A stretch of 64,000 nt of DNA, taken from the NCBI GenBank assembly GCA_910577815.1, contig CAJTNO010000003.1, forward strand, positions 124,001 to 188,000, read 5' to 3'. Below are positions 40,471 to 48,912 of the stretch, one piece after another. The notes under the pieces are model-generated. The model was not told where the DNA came from. It made no database searches and worked only from the letters and a program-made list of their open reading frames with translations. This stretch comes from an uncultured Christensenella sp. (GTDB lineage Bacteria; Bacillota; Clostridia; Christensenellales; CAG-917). A program made the position numbers and the translations under genes. Position 1 is the first letter of the stretch. Every line of letters starts with the position of its first letter.

Positions 40471-40929
40471 ATGAATCGAAAGCAATACTCTTTTTCAGAA
40501 ATGTCACGCAAAACGGTAATCAACGTAGCAGACGGCAGAGAGCTCGGTCACGTTTGCGATATGGTATTTAACAACTGCGGCGGAATTATGGGCTTTGTAG
40601 TACCCGGAAAAAAGAGTTTTTTTAAAAGTATCACTTCATCGGAAAACGTATTTATCCCTTGGAACAGAATAATAAAGATAGGCTCGGACGTAATATTGGT
40701 AGAGCTTGTCGGCAATTCCGCCCGCACCTGCGCCGTGCAGCAGGAAGCGCAGGCGGTAGCGTATGACATTCCGCAGGACCCTGTACAGCATTATGCAACC
40801 GAATATCCGCAGGACAACGGCTATGAGCAAAACCGCTATAACTGCCCGCAAAGCGCGTACGCCAATGCGGACAGTTCATCCGCTCAAACGGTTTACCATT
40901 CGCAGGACGGAGGGTCTCACAGCCTTTAG
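40471..40929 (+). CDS. ylmC: YlmC/YmxH family PRC-barrel sporulation protein
   Basis: 152 residues. A PRC-barrel domain fills the N-terminal 85 residues: VINVADGRELGHVCDMVF, IMGFVVPG, VFIPWNRIIKIGSDVILV. The remaining 65 residues are Gln/Tyr/Asn/Ser-rich and low in complexity, not usual for the family. Members are small sporulation-associated proteins coded next to sigG or nrdR, role unknown. No good ribosome site precedes the ATG at 40471; the ATG at 40501 is an alternative. Confidence 0.88.
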   Translation: MNRKQYSFSEMSRKTVINVADGRELGHVCDMVFNNCGGIMGFVVPGKKSFFKSITSSENVFIPWNRIIKIGSDVILVELVGNSARTCAVQQEAQAVAYDIPQDPVQHYATEYPQDNGYEQNRYNCPQSAYANADSSSAQTVYHSQDGGSHSL

Positions 40930-40933
40930 TATT

Positions 40934-41704
40934 TCAGGCTAACGCGGTGCGGATGCGCTCAAGCGCGGACTTTTCCAGCCTCGATACCTGAGCCTGAGAA
41001 ATGCCGACCTCCTGACTTATTTCAATTTGAGTTCTTCCGTCAAAATATCGCATTTTGATGACCTCGAGCTCTCTTTCGGGAACTTCCTTTAACGCCTCGT
41101 AAAGCGAAATTTTTTCGGACCAGTTGTCGCTGTTTTCCTTTTTATCCGCAAGCTGGTCGAGTAAGGCAAGGCTTTCTTCGCCGTCGCTGTATACGGGCTC
41201 GTAAAAGGATATCGGTTCGCTTACTGCGTCCAAGGCGCAGGCAACCTCCGATATAGGAATGCCTATTTCCTCCGCAATCTCCAGCATATTCGGCTCGTTT
41301 ACGGAGTTCTCTATCATTCTCTCCCTCGCCTTTAAAGCCTTATATGCCGTATCTCTCATACTTCTCGATACCTTAATCGACGTTCTGTCTCGTAAAACGC
41401 GGCGTATCTCGCCCAAAATCATAGGCACGGCATATGTCGAAAATCTGACATCAAGCGAAATATCAAAGTTTTCAAGTGCTTTCAGCAACCCTACCATTCC
41501 GACCTGAAACAAATCGTCCGCGCTCTCCTGCGATTTAGAGAACCTGCCCACACAGGACAGCACCAGTCGCATATTTGCACGTAAAAATAAATCTCTTGCT
41601 TCCTTATCGCCTGCCTTTATCTTTTTAAGCAAAGCGTCGCATTCCTTACTGTTAAGCTTAGGTAAAGCGGAAGTATCGATTCCGCAAATTGTAACTCTAC
41701 CCAA
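40934..41704 (-). CDS. sigG: RNA polymerase sporulation sigma factor SigG
   Basis: 256 residues, the late forespore sigma factor. The SigG-specific start GRVTICGIDTSALPKL aligns with B. subtilis SigG just after its initiator, so I place the start at the TTG at 41704. GGAGG (41717-41713) lies 8 nt upstream. The frame continues to ATGs at 41719 and 41740, but these have no ribosome site. Regions 2-4 are intact (RLVLSCVGRF, DLFQVGMVGLLKALENF, FSTYAVPMILGEIRR, EISQEVGISQAQVSRLEKSA). The ribosome site sits in a perfect hairpin. Confidence 0.94.
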   Translation of the reverse strand: MGRVTICGIDTSALPKLNSKECDALLKKIKAGDKEARDLFLRANMRLVLSCVGRFSKSQESADDLFQVGMVGLLKALENFDISLDVRFSTYAVPMILGEIRRVLRDRTSIKVSRSMRDTAYKALKARERMIENSVNEPNMLEIAEEIGIPISEVACALDAVSEPISFYEPVYSDGEESLALLDQLADKKENSDNWSEKISLYEALKEVPERELEVIKMRYFDGRTQIEISQEVGISQAQVSRLEKSALERIRTALA

Positions 41705-41742
41705 AATGGCAACCTCCATAATAGTATGTAAGGTTGCCATTT
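41704..41742 (-). promoter_or_regulatory. RNA hairpin hiding the sigG ribosome-binding site
   Basis: Positions 41704-41715 and 41731-41742 are perfect reverse complements (12 bp) around a 15-nt loop. The proximal arm contains part of the GGAGG Shine-Dalgarno site (41713-41717) and the first base of the TTG start. In the mRNA this would hold back translation. In B. subtilis, as I recall, sigG translation is also damped by a leader hairpin and a weak GTG start. Confidence 0.75.
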
Positions 41743-41945
41743 ATGACTTATTATTTAATGTCCGATTAGTTATAATGATATGTAAAACTATCTTCCGCTC
41801 AACTATTATTGCCCGCGGATATTATTTATTGTGCATTTTTATCGCTTTTATACTCATACCGACAAAAATATTTGTTTATCGCTTGCATACAACGTGTATT
41901 GCACATAAAAGTATAGGTTATTTTCCGCAATTCTGCCGCAATAAA
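41743..41945 (-). other. sigG upstream region
   Basis: About 200 bp between the sigE stop and the sigG leader. It should hold a SigF/SigG-type promoter. A GTATA with CACAATA 15 bp downstream (minus strand, near 41830-41856) is a weak candidate. No gene is seen, and no clear terminator for sigE, so readthrough from sigE into sigG is possible. Confidence 0.4.
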
Positions 41946-42668
41946 TTAGAGGCAAGACGTATCCTTTTGCATATTCTTTTTAAGATTGCTTACTATCTTC
42001 TTTTCAAGCCTCGAGATATATGACTGCGAAATACCCATCATATCCGCAATTTCCTTTTGAGTCATTTCGTCCTTACCGTACAGACCGAAGCGAAGCTCGA
42101 GTATCTGCCTCTCCCTCGGCGGCAGCTTGTCAAACGTTTCCTTGAGCAGCTCCTTTTCCGCGCTACCCTCGACGTCGTTGTATACGCACTCGGGGTCCGT
42201 GCCTAATACGTCGCTTAACAAAAGCATATTGCCTTCAAAATCCACGTTGAGCGGCTCGTCAAAGGAAACCTCCGCGCGAGTCTTTGTGGTCTTTCTCAGA
42301 TACATCAATATCTCGTTTTCTATACAACGCGAAGCAAACGTTGCAAGCTTTATATTTTTATCGGGATTATAGCTGCTTACAGCTTTGATAAGCCCTATAG
42401 TACCTATAGACACGAGGTCGTCCATATCAATGCCCGTATTGTCAAAGCGTTTCGATATGTATACGACAAGGCGCAAATTATGCTCTATAAGCTTAAGTCT
42501 CGCTTCATTGCTTCCCGCAAGAAATTGAGCTACCGTTTCCTGCTCCTCCTCGGGCGTAAGCGGAGACGGAAGGCTGTTGCCTGCCGATATATAGTTTACA
42601 GAGTTTGCGGTTTCTATTCCTAAAAACCTTAAAATTCTGTGCCACATCCGTTTGATTTTTTCTTTCAT
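41946..42668 (-). CDS. sigE: RNA polymerase sporulation sigma factor SigE (pro-form)
   Basis: 240 residues, the early mother-cell sigma factor, made as an inactive precursor. The N-terminal basic/hydrophobic pro-region (MKEKIKRMWHRILRFLGIE) precedes NYISAGNSLPSPL, where SpoIIGA is expected to cut. Region 2 (NLRLVVYISKRFDNTG, ASRCIENEILMYLR) and region 4 (TQKEIADMMGISQSYISRLE) match SigE closely. GAGG lies 5 nt before the ATG. It follows spoIIGA by 29 nt, the classic spoIIG operon. Confidence 0.96.
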   Translation of the reverse strand: MKEKIKRMWHRILRFLGIETANSVNYISAGNSLPSPLTPEEEQETVAQFLAGSNEARLKLIEHNLRLVVYISKRFDNTGIDMDDLVSIGTIGLIKAVSSYNPDKNIKLATFASRCIENEILMYLRKTTKTRAEVSFDEPLNVDFEGNMLLLSDVLGTDPECVYNDVEGSAEKELLKETFDKLPPRERQILELRFGLYGKDEMTQKEIADMMGISQSYISRLEKKIVSNLKKNMQKDTSCL

Positions 42669-42697
42669 AATAACCTCGTTTATATAATTTTATCCTA

Positions 42698-43459
42698 TTA
42701 GAACATTGAATTCTGCAAAATTATATCAAATGTATCGAAGTGCTTGTGCGACAAAGCTCCAAGCGCCTTGAAGTGCCTTCCGTTTACGCTTATTTTGTCT
42801 ATGCTGACAAGCGCAAGGCTGTCCTCGCCGCTTACGGTGTTTACATTTATAAATCCTGTAAGCTTGCGCGCATTCAGCTTATCCTCAAGCTCCTGCGACA
42901 GTATGACTATCGGCAATCCGCTTACGTCGTCAACCAAAAGATTCCCGCTGTCGCATAATGCTTCTACGCTCACTTCCCTGCCGCCCGCTCTCACAACGGT
43001 TTTACAGGTAGCCGACGTACCGCTGCTCCTTTTATGCGCTATCAGCTTTGCACACATAATAAGCGCGATTACCGCAATGGACATAAGCCCGAGTACTGCA
43101 TAGAATTTCAAATCCACGCCGATAGCGTAAGACAGTCCAAACACTACTCCGCCCGAAAAATATGTCAGCAATACGAATATAAGCGTAGTTCCTATAAAGT
43201 CGCCAATCTTCAGCTTGGCATTTTTTCCCTGCGGCGTCGCAGCCGCAATACACATTATCGGAGCAAGTAAAAGCTTTATACATATCTGCGCTTCAGTAGG
43301 TATTATCGGATAAGCCGTCGCACAAATTGCTCCAAACAGCGCCGAAAATATCGCCCGCAAAGCATTAAGCTTTCTGCGCCGAACGGACAGCGTCGCATAC
43401 AAAAGCATAAGGTCCAAAAAGAAGTTATTGAATATGACAAGCTCTATATACACACTCAC
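42698..43459 (-). CDS. spoIIGA: SpoIIGA, pro-SigE processing protease
   Basis: 253 residues. Five hydrophobic helices occupy residues 1-140, then a cytoplasmic aspartic-protease domain with the catalytic CDSGNLLVD. It is activated from the forespore by SpoIIR (not in this window) and cleaves pro-SigE, coded next. The GTG start at 43459 has no clear ribosome site; a GTG two codons downstream is an alternative. A TATAAA box and a Spo0A box lie just upstream. Confidence 0.94.
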   Translation of the reverse strand: MSVYIELVIFNNFFLDLMLLYATLSVRRRKLNALRAIFSALFGAICATAYPIIPTEAQICIKLLLAPIMCIAAATPQGKNAKLKIGDFIGTTLIFVLLTYFSGGVVFGLSYAIGVDLKFYAVLGLMSIAVIALIMCAKLIAHKRSSGTSATCKTVVRAGGREVSVEALCDSGNLLVDDVSGLPIVILSQELEDKLNARKLTGFINVNTVSGEDSLALVSIDKISVNGRHFKALGALSHKHFDTFDIILQNSMF

Positions 43460-43472
43460 ATTAAGAGAATAG

Positions 43473-43509
43473 TTTATAGCGATTGAATTTTCTTTCCTTT
43501 AGTGTCGAA
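43473..43509 (-). promoter_or_regulatory. spoIIG promoter with Spo0A box
   Basis: A perfect TGTCGAA heptamer (43503-43509, plus strand) lies 24 bp upstream of a TATAAA -10 box (43478-43473, minus strand), covering the -35 region, 44 nt from the spoIIGA start. In B. subtilis the spoIIG promoter is activated by Spo0A bound over the same region, so the layout is convincing. Confidence 0.65.
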
Positions 43510-43620
43510 TGAAATGTTAAAAATCCGATTTTATTGTAAATACAATAAAGCTTTAAAATGAAGGCATTCAAACAGTAAGCATAAAAATAAACGGATTGCA
43601 ATAAAAGCTCTGCGACATAA

Positions 43621-43659
43621 AAAAACTCTTTTCAAATCCGCAGACAGAAAAGAGTTTTT
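43621..43659. terminator. Terminator of ftsAZ
   Basis: A 13-bp stem AAAAACTCTTTTC / GAAAAGAGTTTTT with a 13-nt loop, 19 nt past the ftsZ stop. Confidence 0.8.
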
Positions 43660-43677
43660 GTTGAATTTTATCAATAA

Positions 43678-45099
43678 TTATTGATTGTCTTTATTGTTAT
43701 TATCGCCTCTCAATCTTCTCAGAAAATGCGGAACGTTATACTGCGGAACCTCTATACGTGAGGACGAAGCACCCTGAGATGGCTGTTGCGGCTGATACTT
43801 TTGTGTTTGAGGTTGAACCGTCTGCGGTTGCTGTGCTTGCTGAGGTCTGGTCTGCGAGCCGAATACAGGACGGGTCGGATATGTACTTGTAACCGTCTGA
43901 TTATGCTCCGCAACGGGCTTGGATTGATTGTCCGCGGCGGCGAGAGCAACCTCCACCGATTGCATCGGACGAGACGCAGGCGCAGTACCCGCCATTTTTG
44001 CAGGCATATAACGTCTGTCTACAAATCCCGTTGCGATTATAGTAATTTCAACGTCCTGCTTCTTAGTCACGTTGGACATACCGAATATAAGATTTGCGTC
44101 GGGGTCTATAACGTCCCTTATCATAGCGCAGGCGTCGCTGACCTCGCCGAGCATAAGGTCGTCGCCTCCGACGATGTTGATAATTACGCCCGTTGCGCCC
44201 TCGATGCTTACCTCCAGCAACGGATTGCTTATAGCTCCCTTAACGGCTTCAACTATGCGCATCTCGCCCTTGCCGTAGCCTACGCCCATATGCGCAAGTC
44301 CTTTATTGCGCAAAATAGCGCGAACGTCGGCAAAGTCAAGGTTTACAAGCTCGGGATTGGCAATAACGTCGCTAACGCCCTGAACGCCCTGGCGCAGAAC
44401 ATCGTCCGCAATCTCAAACGCGCGCTTGAACGTAATTTTCTGGTCCTTGAAGCACTCTACAAGTTTTTGATTGGGGATTACAAGTAAGGTATCCACAAAA
44501 TCCTTAAGATTTTTAATGCCTTGCTCCGCATTCTTCATACGGCGCGCACCCTCAAACGCAAACGGCTTGGTGACAACCGCTACGGTGAGTATACCCATCG
44601 AGCGGGCTATTTCCGCAATCACGGGAGCGGCGCCCGTGCCTGTGCCTCCGCCCATACCTGCGGTAATAAACAAAAGGTCGATACCCGCAAGCGCGCCCTT
44701 AATACGGCTGCGCGATTCCTCTGCGGCGCGCTTTCCTACCTCGGGGTCGGAGCCTGCGCCGAGTCCCTTTGTAGTTTCACTGCCAAGCTGTATTTTGCAG
44801 GACCTCGGCACCGATGACATATTCAACGCCTGCACGTCCGTATTCATAACCACGAAATTTGCGCTCTTAATGCCTGCGCGAACCATATTGTTGACCGCGT
44901 TGCAGCCTCCACCGCCCACGCCGACAACCACTATATTCGCGTGTCCGTCTATTTTTGGAGAAACAGGCTCGACAAAAATCTCGTCCGCCGTTTCCGTCGC
45001 TTGGTCTGCTGTATCTTCTTCGTATTCCCGATTATTGTCCTGCGACAGCGCATCGTTCAAATTATTTTCGTTATCCGGTGTATATTGGTCAAAAAACAT
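43678..45099 (-). CDS. ftsZ: Cell division protein FtsZ
   Basis: 473 residues. Tubulin-like GTPase that forms the division ring, also used at the polar septum in sporulation. GTPase motifs: VGGGGCNAVNNMV, the tubulin signature GMGGGTGTGAAP, and NLDFADVRAIL with the T7-loop. A long variable linker rich in Gln and Pro (about 385-450) precedes the conserved tail peptide VPHFLRRLRG, which binds FtsA and other partners. The N-terminus has a 45-residue acidic extension. Its ATG overlaps the ftsA stop by one base. Confidence 0.97.
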   Translation of the reverse strand: MFFDQYTPDNENNLNDALSQDNNREYEEDTADQATETADEIFVEPVSPKIDGHANIVVVGVGGGGCNAVNNMVRAGIKSANFVVMNTDVQALNMSSVPRSCKIQLGSETTKGLGAGSDPEVGKRAAEESRSRIKGALAGIDLLFITAGMGGGTGTGAAPVIAEIARSMGILTVAVVTKPFAFEGARRMKNAEQGIKNLKDFVDTLLVIPNQKLVECFKDQKITFKRAFEIADDVLRQGVQGVSDVIANPELVNLDFADVRAILRNKGLAHMGVGYGKGEMRIVEAVKGAISNPLLEVSIEGATGVIINIVGGDDLMLGEVSDACAMIRDVIDPDANLIFGMSNVTKKQDVEITIIATGFVDRRYMPAKMAGTAPASRPMQSVEVALAAADNQSKPVAEHNQTVTSTYPTRPVFGSQTRPQQAQQPQTVQPQTQKYQPQQPSQGASSSRIEVPQYNVPHFLRRLRGDNNNKDNQ

Positions 45100-46268
45100 T
45101 ATTTTTTACCTCCGTTAAATATGCTTTTTATAACGTCGCCGATACTGTTTTTAGAAAGAGTATCGGACATAAGCAACAATGCCGTTTTAGAGCTTTCCTC
45201 CGCGTTTACGTATCCCGGAAGCTTAGGCGTAATAAGCTCTATATTTTTACCTACCTTTTCGCTGAGATACTTTTTTACTCCGCGCATAGCCGCGATGCCT
45301 TCGCCCGTAAGATAAATCGGAGTATACGACGGCGCGTCCTCGCCGAAGTCGTCGAGAATATTGGATATTATGCCCGCAAAAACGTCGAGTCTGCTCTTGA
45401 CTATAGGCACGACCTCGCACGCTCGTATCTCCTGACCGTCTCTGTTTACAAGCATTTTATTCTCGCTGTAATTGAGGTTTATATCCACAAGAGTTTTAGC
45501 TTCCTCCGCATATTCGAAAGGAACGTCCAGTGCCTCGCAAATATCCGCGGAAATGTGCGCGCCTCCGAGAGAAAAGGATTTCATCCCGATAACGCCCTCG
45601 CCCTTGGCAACCGATACGCTGCTGGACAGATACCCCACGTCAATCAGCACAAACGCGCTCTCGCGCTGCTCGCTGTCAAGCAGAGTTACGCACTCCGCCC
45701 AGTTGGAGGCTACATAACGCACGTCCTTAAACCCGAGATCCTCCGAAGCCCTGTCAAATGTCTTTATAAATCCGCGCTCGGCGAGAATATACGAAACGCG
45801 TGCCTCCACGTTTTCGGCATACATACCGCGCACATCGGAATACAGTTTTTCCTCTCCGTCCAATGAGTAGGACACCGCAGAGGTGTTTATGAGCACAAAT
45901 TCGGGCGTAGCGAAATCATAGCCCTTATTGAGCAAATAATCTATATCGTCGTCCGCAATGCGCCTGCGACGGTCGAGCTTGACGGACACGGACTTTGAAA
46001 CTACCGTAACAAATTCTCCGGGCACGCCGATAAACAGTCGCTTAGAGCGTGAATTTGCGGCGCGCATAGCCTCCGAAAGCACGGTTTTAACCGCGCACAC
46101 TGTGGCTGTCTCGTCAAACCATTCGCCGTCGGCATAACCGGGCTGCTCTTTTTCCACAATAGATTTTATGCCGAAAACGCTCTGCGCCTTTTTTACACCA
46201 ACTATAGCGCTTATAAGACGAGATGTTACGTCAAGGACAACTATATCTTTTGTGAACAATCCGCTCAT
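45099..46268 (-). CDS. ftsA: FtsA-like actin-fold division protein
   Basis: 389 residues. Membrane tether of FtsZ filaments. N-terminal VVLDVTSRLISAIVG phosphate loop, an SHS2-type subdomain, FVLIDVGYLSSSVSV phosphate-2 loop, ISADICEALDVPFEYAEEAK, and YLTGEGIAAMRGVKKYLSE adenosine loop. The C-terminal helix IGDVIKSIFNGGKK fits a short amphipathic membrane anchor. The sequence is divergent but its position before ftsZ supports the call. Confidence 0.9.
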   Translation of the reverse strand: MSGLFTKDIVVLDVTSRLISAIVGVKKAQSVFGIKSIVEKEQPGYADGEWFDETATVCAVKTVLSEAMRAANSRSKRLFIGVPGEFVTVVSKSVSVKLDRRRRIADDDIDYLLNKGYDFATPEFVLINTSAVSYSLDGEEKLYSDVRGMYAENVEARVSYILAERGFIKTFDRASEDLGFKDVRYVASNWAECVTLLDSEQRESAFVLIDVGYLSSSVSVAKGEGVIGMKSFSLGGAHISADICEALDVPFEYAEEAKTLVDINLNYSENKMLVNRDGQEIRACEVVPIVKSRLDVFAGIISNILDDFGEDAPSYTPIYLTGEGIAAMRGVKKYLSEKVGKNIELITPKLPGYVNAEESSKTALLLMSDTLSKNSIGDVIKSIFNGGKK

Positions 46269-46302
46269 TACACCCTCTGAATACTAAAACACTTACTTAA
46301 TA

Positions 46303-46331
46303 ATAATATATATAATTAGTGTATGTGTCAA
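46303..46331 (-). promoter_or_regulatory. Promoter of ftsAZ
   Basis: Minus-strand TTGACA (46331-46326), 17-bp spacer, TATTAT (46308-46303), 34 nt before the ftsA start. Together with the murA terminator it makes ftsAZ independent of the dcw operon. Confidence 0.8.
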
Positions 46332-46392
46332 TGATTTGCGGAAAATACCTTGTGAATTTTTTTGGAAAATTTTACCTTATAAAAATTATAAA

Positions 46393-46423
46393 CGCCTTTT
46401 GCGCGGATAAATCGCAAAAGGCG
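46393..46423 (-). terminator. Terminator after murA
   Basis: Eleven-bp stem CGCCTTTTGCG / CGCAAAAGGCG with a 9-nt loop, followed on the minus strand by TTTATAATTTTT, 7 nt past the murA stop. Confidence 0.85.
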
Positions 46424-46429
46424 TAAAGC

Positions 46430-47683
46430 TTAAAGCTCGGATAAAGCTATATCGGCGCCTATCGACGAAAACAATCCCACGAAATTTTCATAGCCTCTGT
46501 CGATGTAGCGCGGATTTAAAACCTTACTTTCTCCGTCAATCTTCATACAGGCTATACATAGTCCCGCGCCCGCCCGCAAATCGGTTGCGCGTACAACCCC
46601 TGCGTGGAGCTTGCCTCCGACAACCGTTGCGCAATTTCCCTGCACAGCTATATTCGCGCCGAGCTTTGCAAGCTCGGAAGCGTGCGCAAATCTGTTTTCA
46701 AATACCGTTTCCTGCACTCTGCTTATGCCGTCGGAAAAGCACTGACAGGCAAGAAACTGCGGCTGCATATCAGTTGGAAAAAGCGGAAATGGCGCGGTTA
46801 TTGCCGACTTTGCCTGAACCCTTCCCTCCGAGCGCACTCTGAAGCCTATGCCGTTTTCGTCTATTCTGCAATATTTAGAGCGGAACGCCTGAATTACCGA
46901 GCGCATATCGTTTGCTCCCACTCCGTAAACGGTGACGTCTCCTCCGCAAAGCGCGGCGGCGGATAAAACCGTTCCCGCAACTATTCTATCTCCGCAAGGA
47001 CGGAGGGTTGCTCCGTGCAAGCTTTTTACGCCCTCTATACGCATAACGGAGGTGCCTTCGCCGCTTATCCTCGCTCCCATTGCCTTGAGCGCGCCCGCTA
47101 TAGCTACTATTTCAGGCTCGCGCGCGCAGTTTATCAGGACCGTTTCACCCTCGGCAAGCGAGGCGCACATAAGCAGATTTTCGGTTGCGCCTACGCTGGG
47201 ATATCTCATAACTATATTGGCGCCGTGCAAGCTTTCCGCACGGCATTTGAGAATTTCGCCGTCGCAGTATGTACGCGCGCCCATACGCATAAGTCCGTCA
47301 AGATGTATGTCGAGAGGTCTCGCTCCAATATCGCATCCGCCCGGGGTGGGCATATCCACCTCGCCCGTTACGCTGAGCAATGCTCCGAGCATAAACATCG
47401 AGGAGCGCATACTCTTATAAAGAGCGGTTTCCGCACAACCCCTGGTAACACTGCCGCTCACGCGTATACGCGTACCCTCGCGCTCAACGCGCGCGCCCAA
47501 CTCCTCGAGCATTTTTGCCATATTATCTATGTCGGAAATATGCGGACAGTCCTCTATTACAACGTCGTCCTCGGTCAAAATCGCAACCGCAAGCAACGGC
47601 AAAACGGCGTTTTTAGCGCCCTGTACTTCCACGCTGCCGTTAAGCTCGTGTCCGCCGTTTATGACAATACATTTTTCACTCAT
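46430..47683 (-). CDS. murA: UDP-N-acetylglucosamine 1-carboxyvinyltransferase
   Basis: 417 residues. First committed step of peptidoglycan synthesis: adds enolpyruvate to UDP-GlcNAc. Motifs: VQGAKNAVLPLL near the N-terminus, catalytic Cys in PTPGGCDIGARPLDIH (so fosfomycin-binding residue present), and FPTDMQPQF. Length is standard. It lies 3 nt after ftsW at the end of the murE operon, a common clostridial arrangement. Confidence 0.96.
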   Translation of the reverse strand: MSEKCIVINGGHELNGSVEVQGAKNAVLPLLAVAILTEDDVVIEDCPHISDIDNMAKMLEELGARVEREGTRIRVSGSVTRGCAETALYKSMRSSMFMLGALLSVTGEVDMPTPGGCDIGARPLDIHLDGLMRMGARTYCDGEILKCRAESLHGANIVMRYPSVGATENLLMCASLAEGETVLINCAREPEIVAIAGALKAMGARISGEGTSVMRIEGVKSLHGATLRPCGDRIVAGTVLSAAALCGGDVTVYGVGANDMRSVIQAFRSKYCRIDENGIGFRVRSEGRVQAKSAITAPFPLFPTDMQPQFLACQCFSDGISRVQETVFENRFAHASELAKLGANIAVQGNCATVVGGKLHAGVVRATDLRAGAGLCIACMKIDGESKVLNPRYIDRGYENFVGLFSSIGADIALSEL

Positions 47684-47686
47684 ACT

Positions 47687-48910
47687 TCACCGTATGCTAA
47701 ATTTGCGTTTTGCGTGTTTAATGCCTTCCGCACGAGCTTCATTCGCTTCAAATGTGTTTATTCGCGCAAACGGCAGACGGTTGCGGGCTATGGATTGCAA
47801 AATCCCCATTGCTCCGAGATATGCCACAAGCGAGCTGCCTCCCGCGCTTACAAACGGGAGCGGCAAGCCCGTGGGCGGAATTGCTCCGCAGACGACCGCC
47901 GCGTTAAGCAATGCCTGTACAGTCGTAACGGCGGTTATGCCTATTGCCAGATAACAGGAATATCTGTCGCTTGCCTGCTTGGCTATTTTAACTCCTCTGA
48001 CAGCAATCACTACAAACAGCGACATTATAATGGCTACGCCTACGAGTCCCGTTTCCTCTCCTATGACGGATAAAATAAAGTCGCTTTCCGCAAACGGCAG
48101 AAACAAATATTTCTGTCGGGAATTGAACAGACCGACGCCGAACAAGCCGCCGCTTCCCAAAGCGTAATAGGATTGAATGAGCTGATAGCCTTCCTCAAGC
48201 GGAGATTTCCACGGGTCGAGAAACGCAAGTAACCGTTGCATACGGTACGGCTCGACGAGTATCAGCACCACCGCTCCTACGATAACCGGTATTATCAAAA
48301 AAATCAGATGCTTTATGCGCGCGCCGCTTGAAAACAGCATTATAAAAATTACCGCAACGGCGCACATAGTTATGGACATATTTGGCTCGATTATGAGCAA
48401 TGCGCAAACCGCTCCGCCCGCAAGCAGAACAGCGATAACTCCGCGGAATTTACTCATATCCGTTTTGGAGGCAATAAGCGCGAGCATCATAACCATAAAG
48501 AATTTAGCGTATTCGGAGGGCTGTATCGTAAAGAAGCCGAGATTTATCCAACGCTTTGCGCCATAGCTTTCCACGCCTATGACGGGTAAAAAAACCATTC
48601 CAAGCAGCACAAGACCTATTAAGTACAGCGGAATAGTCGCCTTTTTGATTTTACTGACGTTGACAAAGGATAAGCCGAGCATAGCGAAAAGTCCGAGCGC
48701 AAGCGCTACCGCCTGAGTTTTGACGTAATGAAATGCGTCGCCGAGCTGAGCGTTTGCAGAATAGCTCGAAGCCGAAAAGATAAACACCAAGCCCAGCACG
48801 CTAAGCACAACGGAAACCGCGGCAAGAGGAATATCGATACTCTGTCCCTTGCCTGTCAAAGGAGATGACTGCGGCTTATTTTCGCCGCGTTTAAGCATAT
48901 TTTTTAACAC
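47687..48910 (-). CDS. ftsW: FtsW/SpoVE-type lipid II polymerase
   Basis: 407 residues, SEDS family glycosyltransferase with about ten membrane helices. Motifs: IFSASSYSAN, the loop GAKRWINLGFFTIQPSEYAKF with the conserved Lys/Glu, QRLLAFLDPWKSP, FAESDFILSVIGEETGLVG and the C-terminal PPTGLPLPFVSAGGSS. In spore formers this dcw copy may be FtsW or SpoVE; sequence alone does not separate them. It is cotranscribed with murD (2-nt gap). Confidence 0.94.
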   Translation of the reverse strand: MLKNMLKRGENKPQSSPLTGKGQSIDIPLAAVSVVLSVLGLVFIFSASSYSANAQLGDAFHYVKTQAVALALGLFAMLGLSFVNVSKIKKATIPLYLIGLVLLGMVFLPVIGVESYGAKRWINLGFFTIQPSEYAKFFMVMMLALIASKTDMSKFRGVIAVLLAGGAVCALLIIEPNMSITMCAVAVIFIMLFSSGARIKHLIFLIIPVIVGAVVLILVEPYRMQRLLAFLDPWKSPLEEGYQLIQSYYALGSGGLFGVGLFNSRQKYLFLPFAESDFILSVIGEETGLVGVAIIMSLFVVIAVRGVKIAKQASDRYSCYLAIGITAVTTVQALLNAAVVCGAIPPTGLPLPFVSAGGSSLVAYLGAMGILQSIARNRLPFARINTFEANEARAEGIKHAKRKFSIR

Positions 48911-48912
48911 TT

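Noticed and set aside
44955..45866. A 303-codon plus-strand frame opposite ftsA/ftsZ
   Set aside because: Antisense shadow of ftsA; no start signal and no homology I recognise.
47015..48073. A 352-codon plus-strand frame across murA and ftsW
   Set aside because: Composition is rich in R, H, Y and A without domains, and it crosses two well-identified genes on the other strand.
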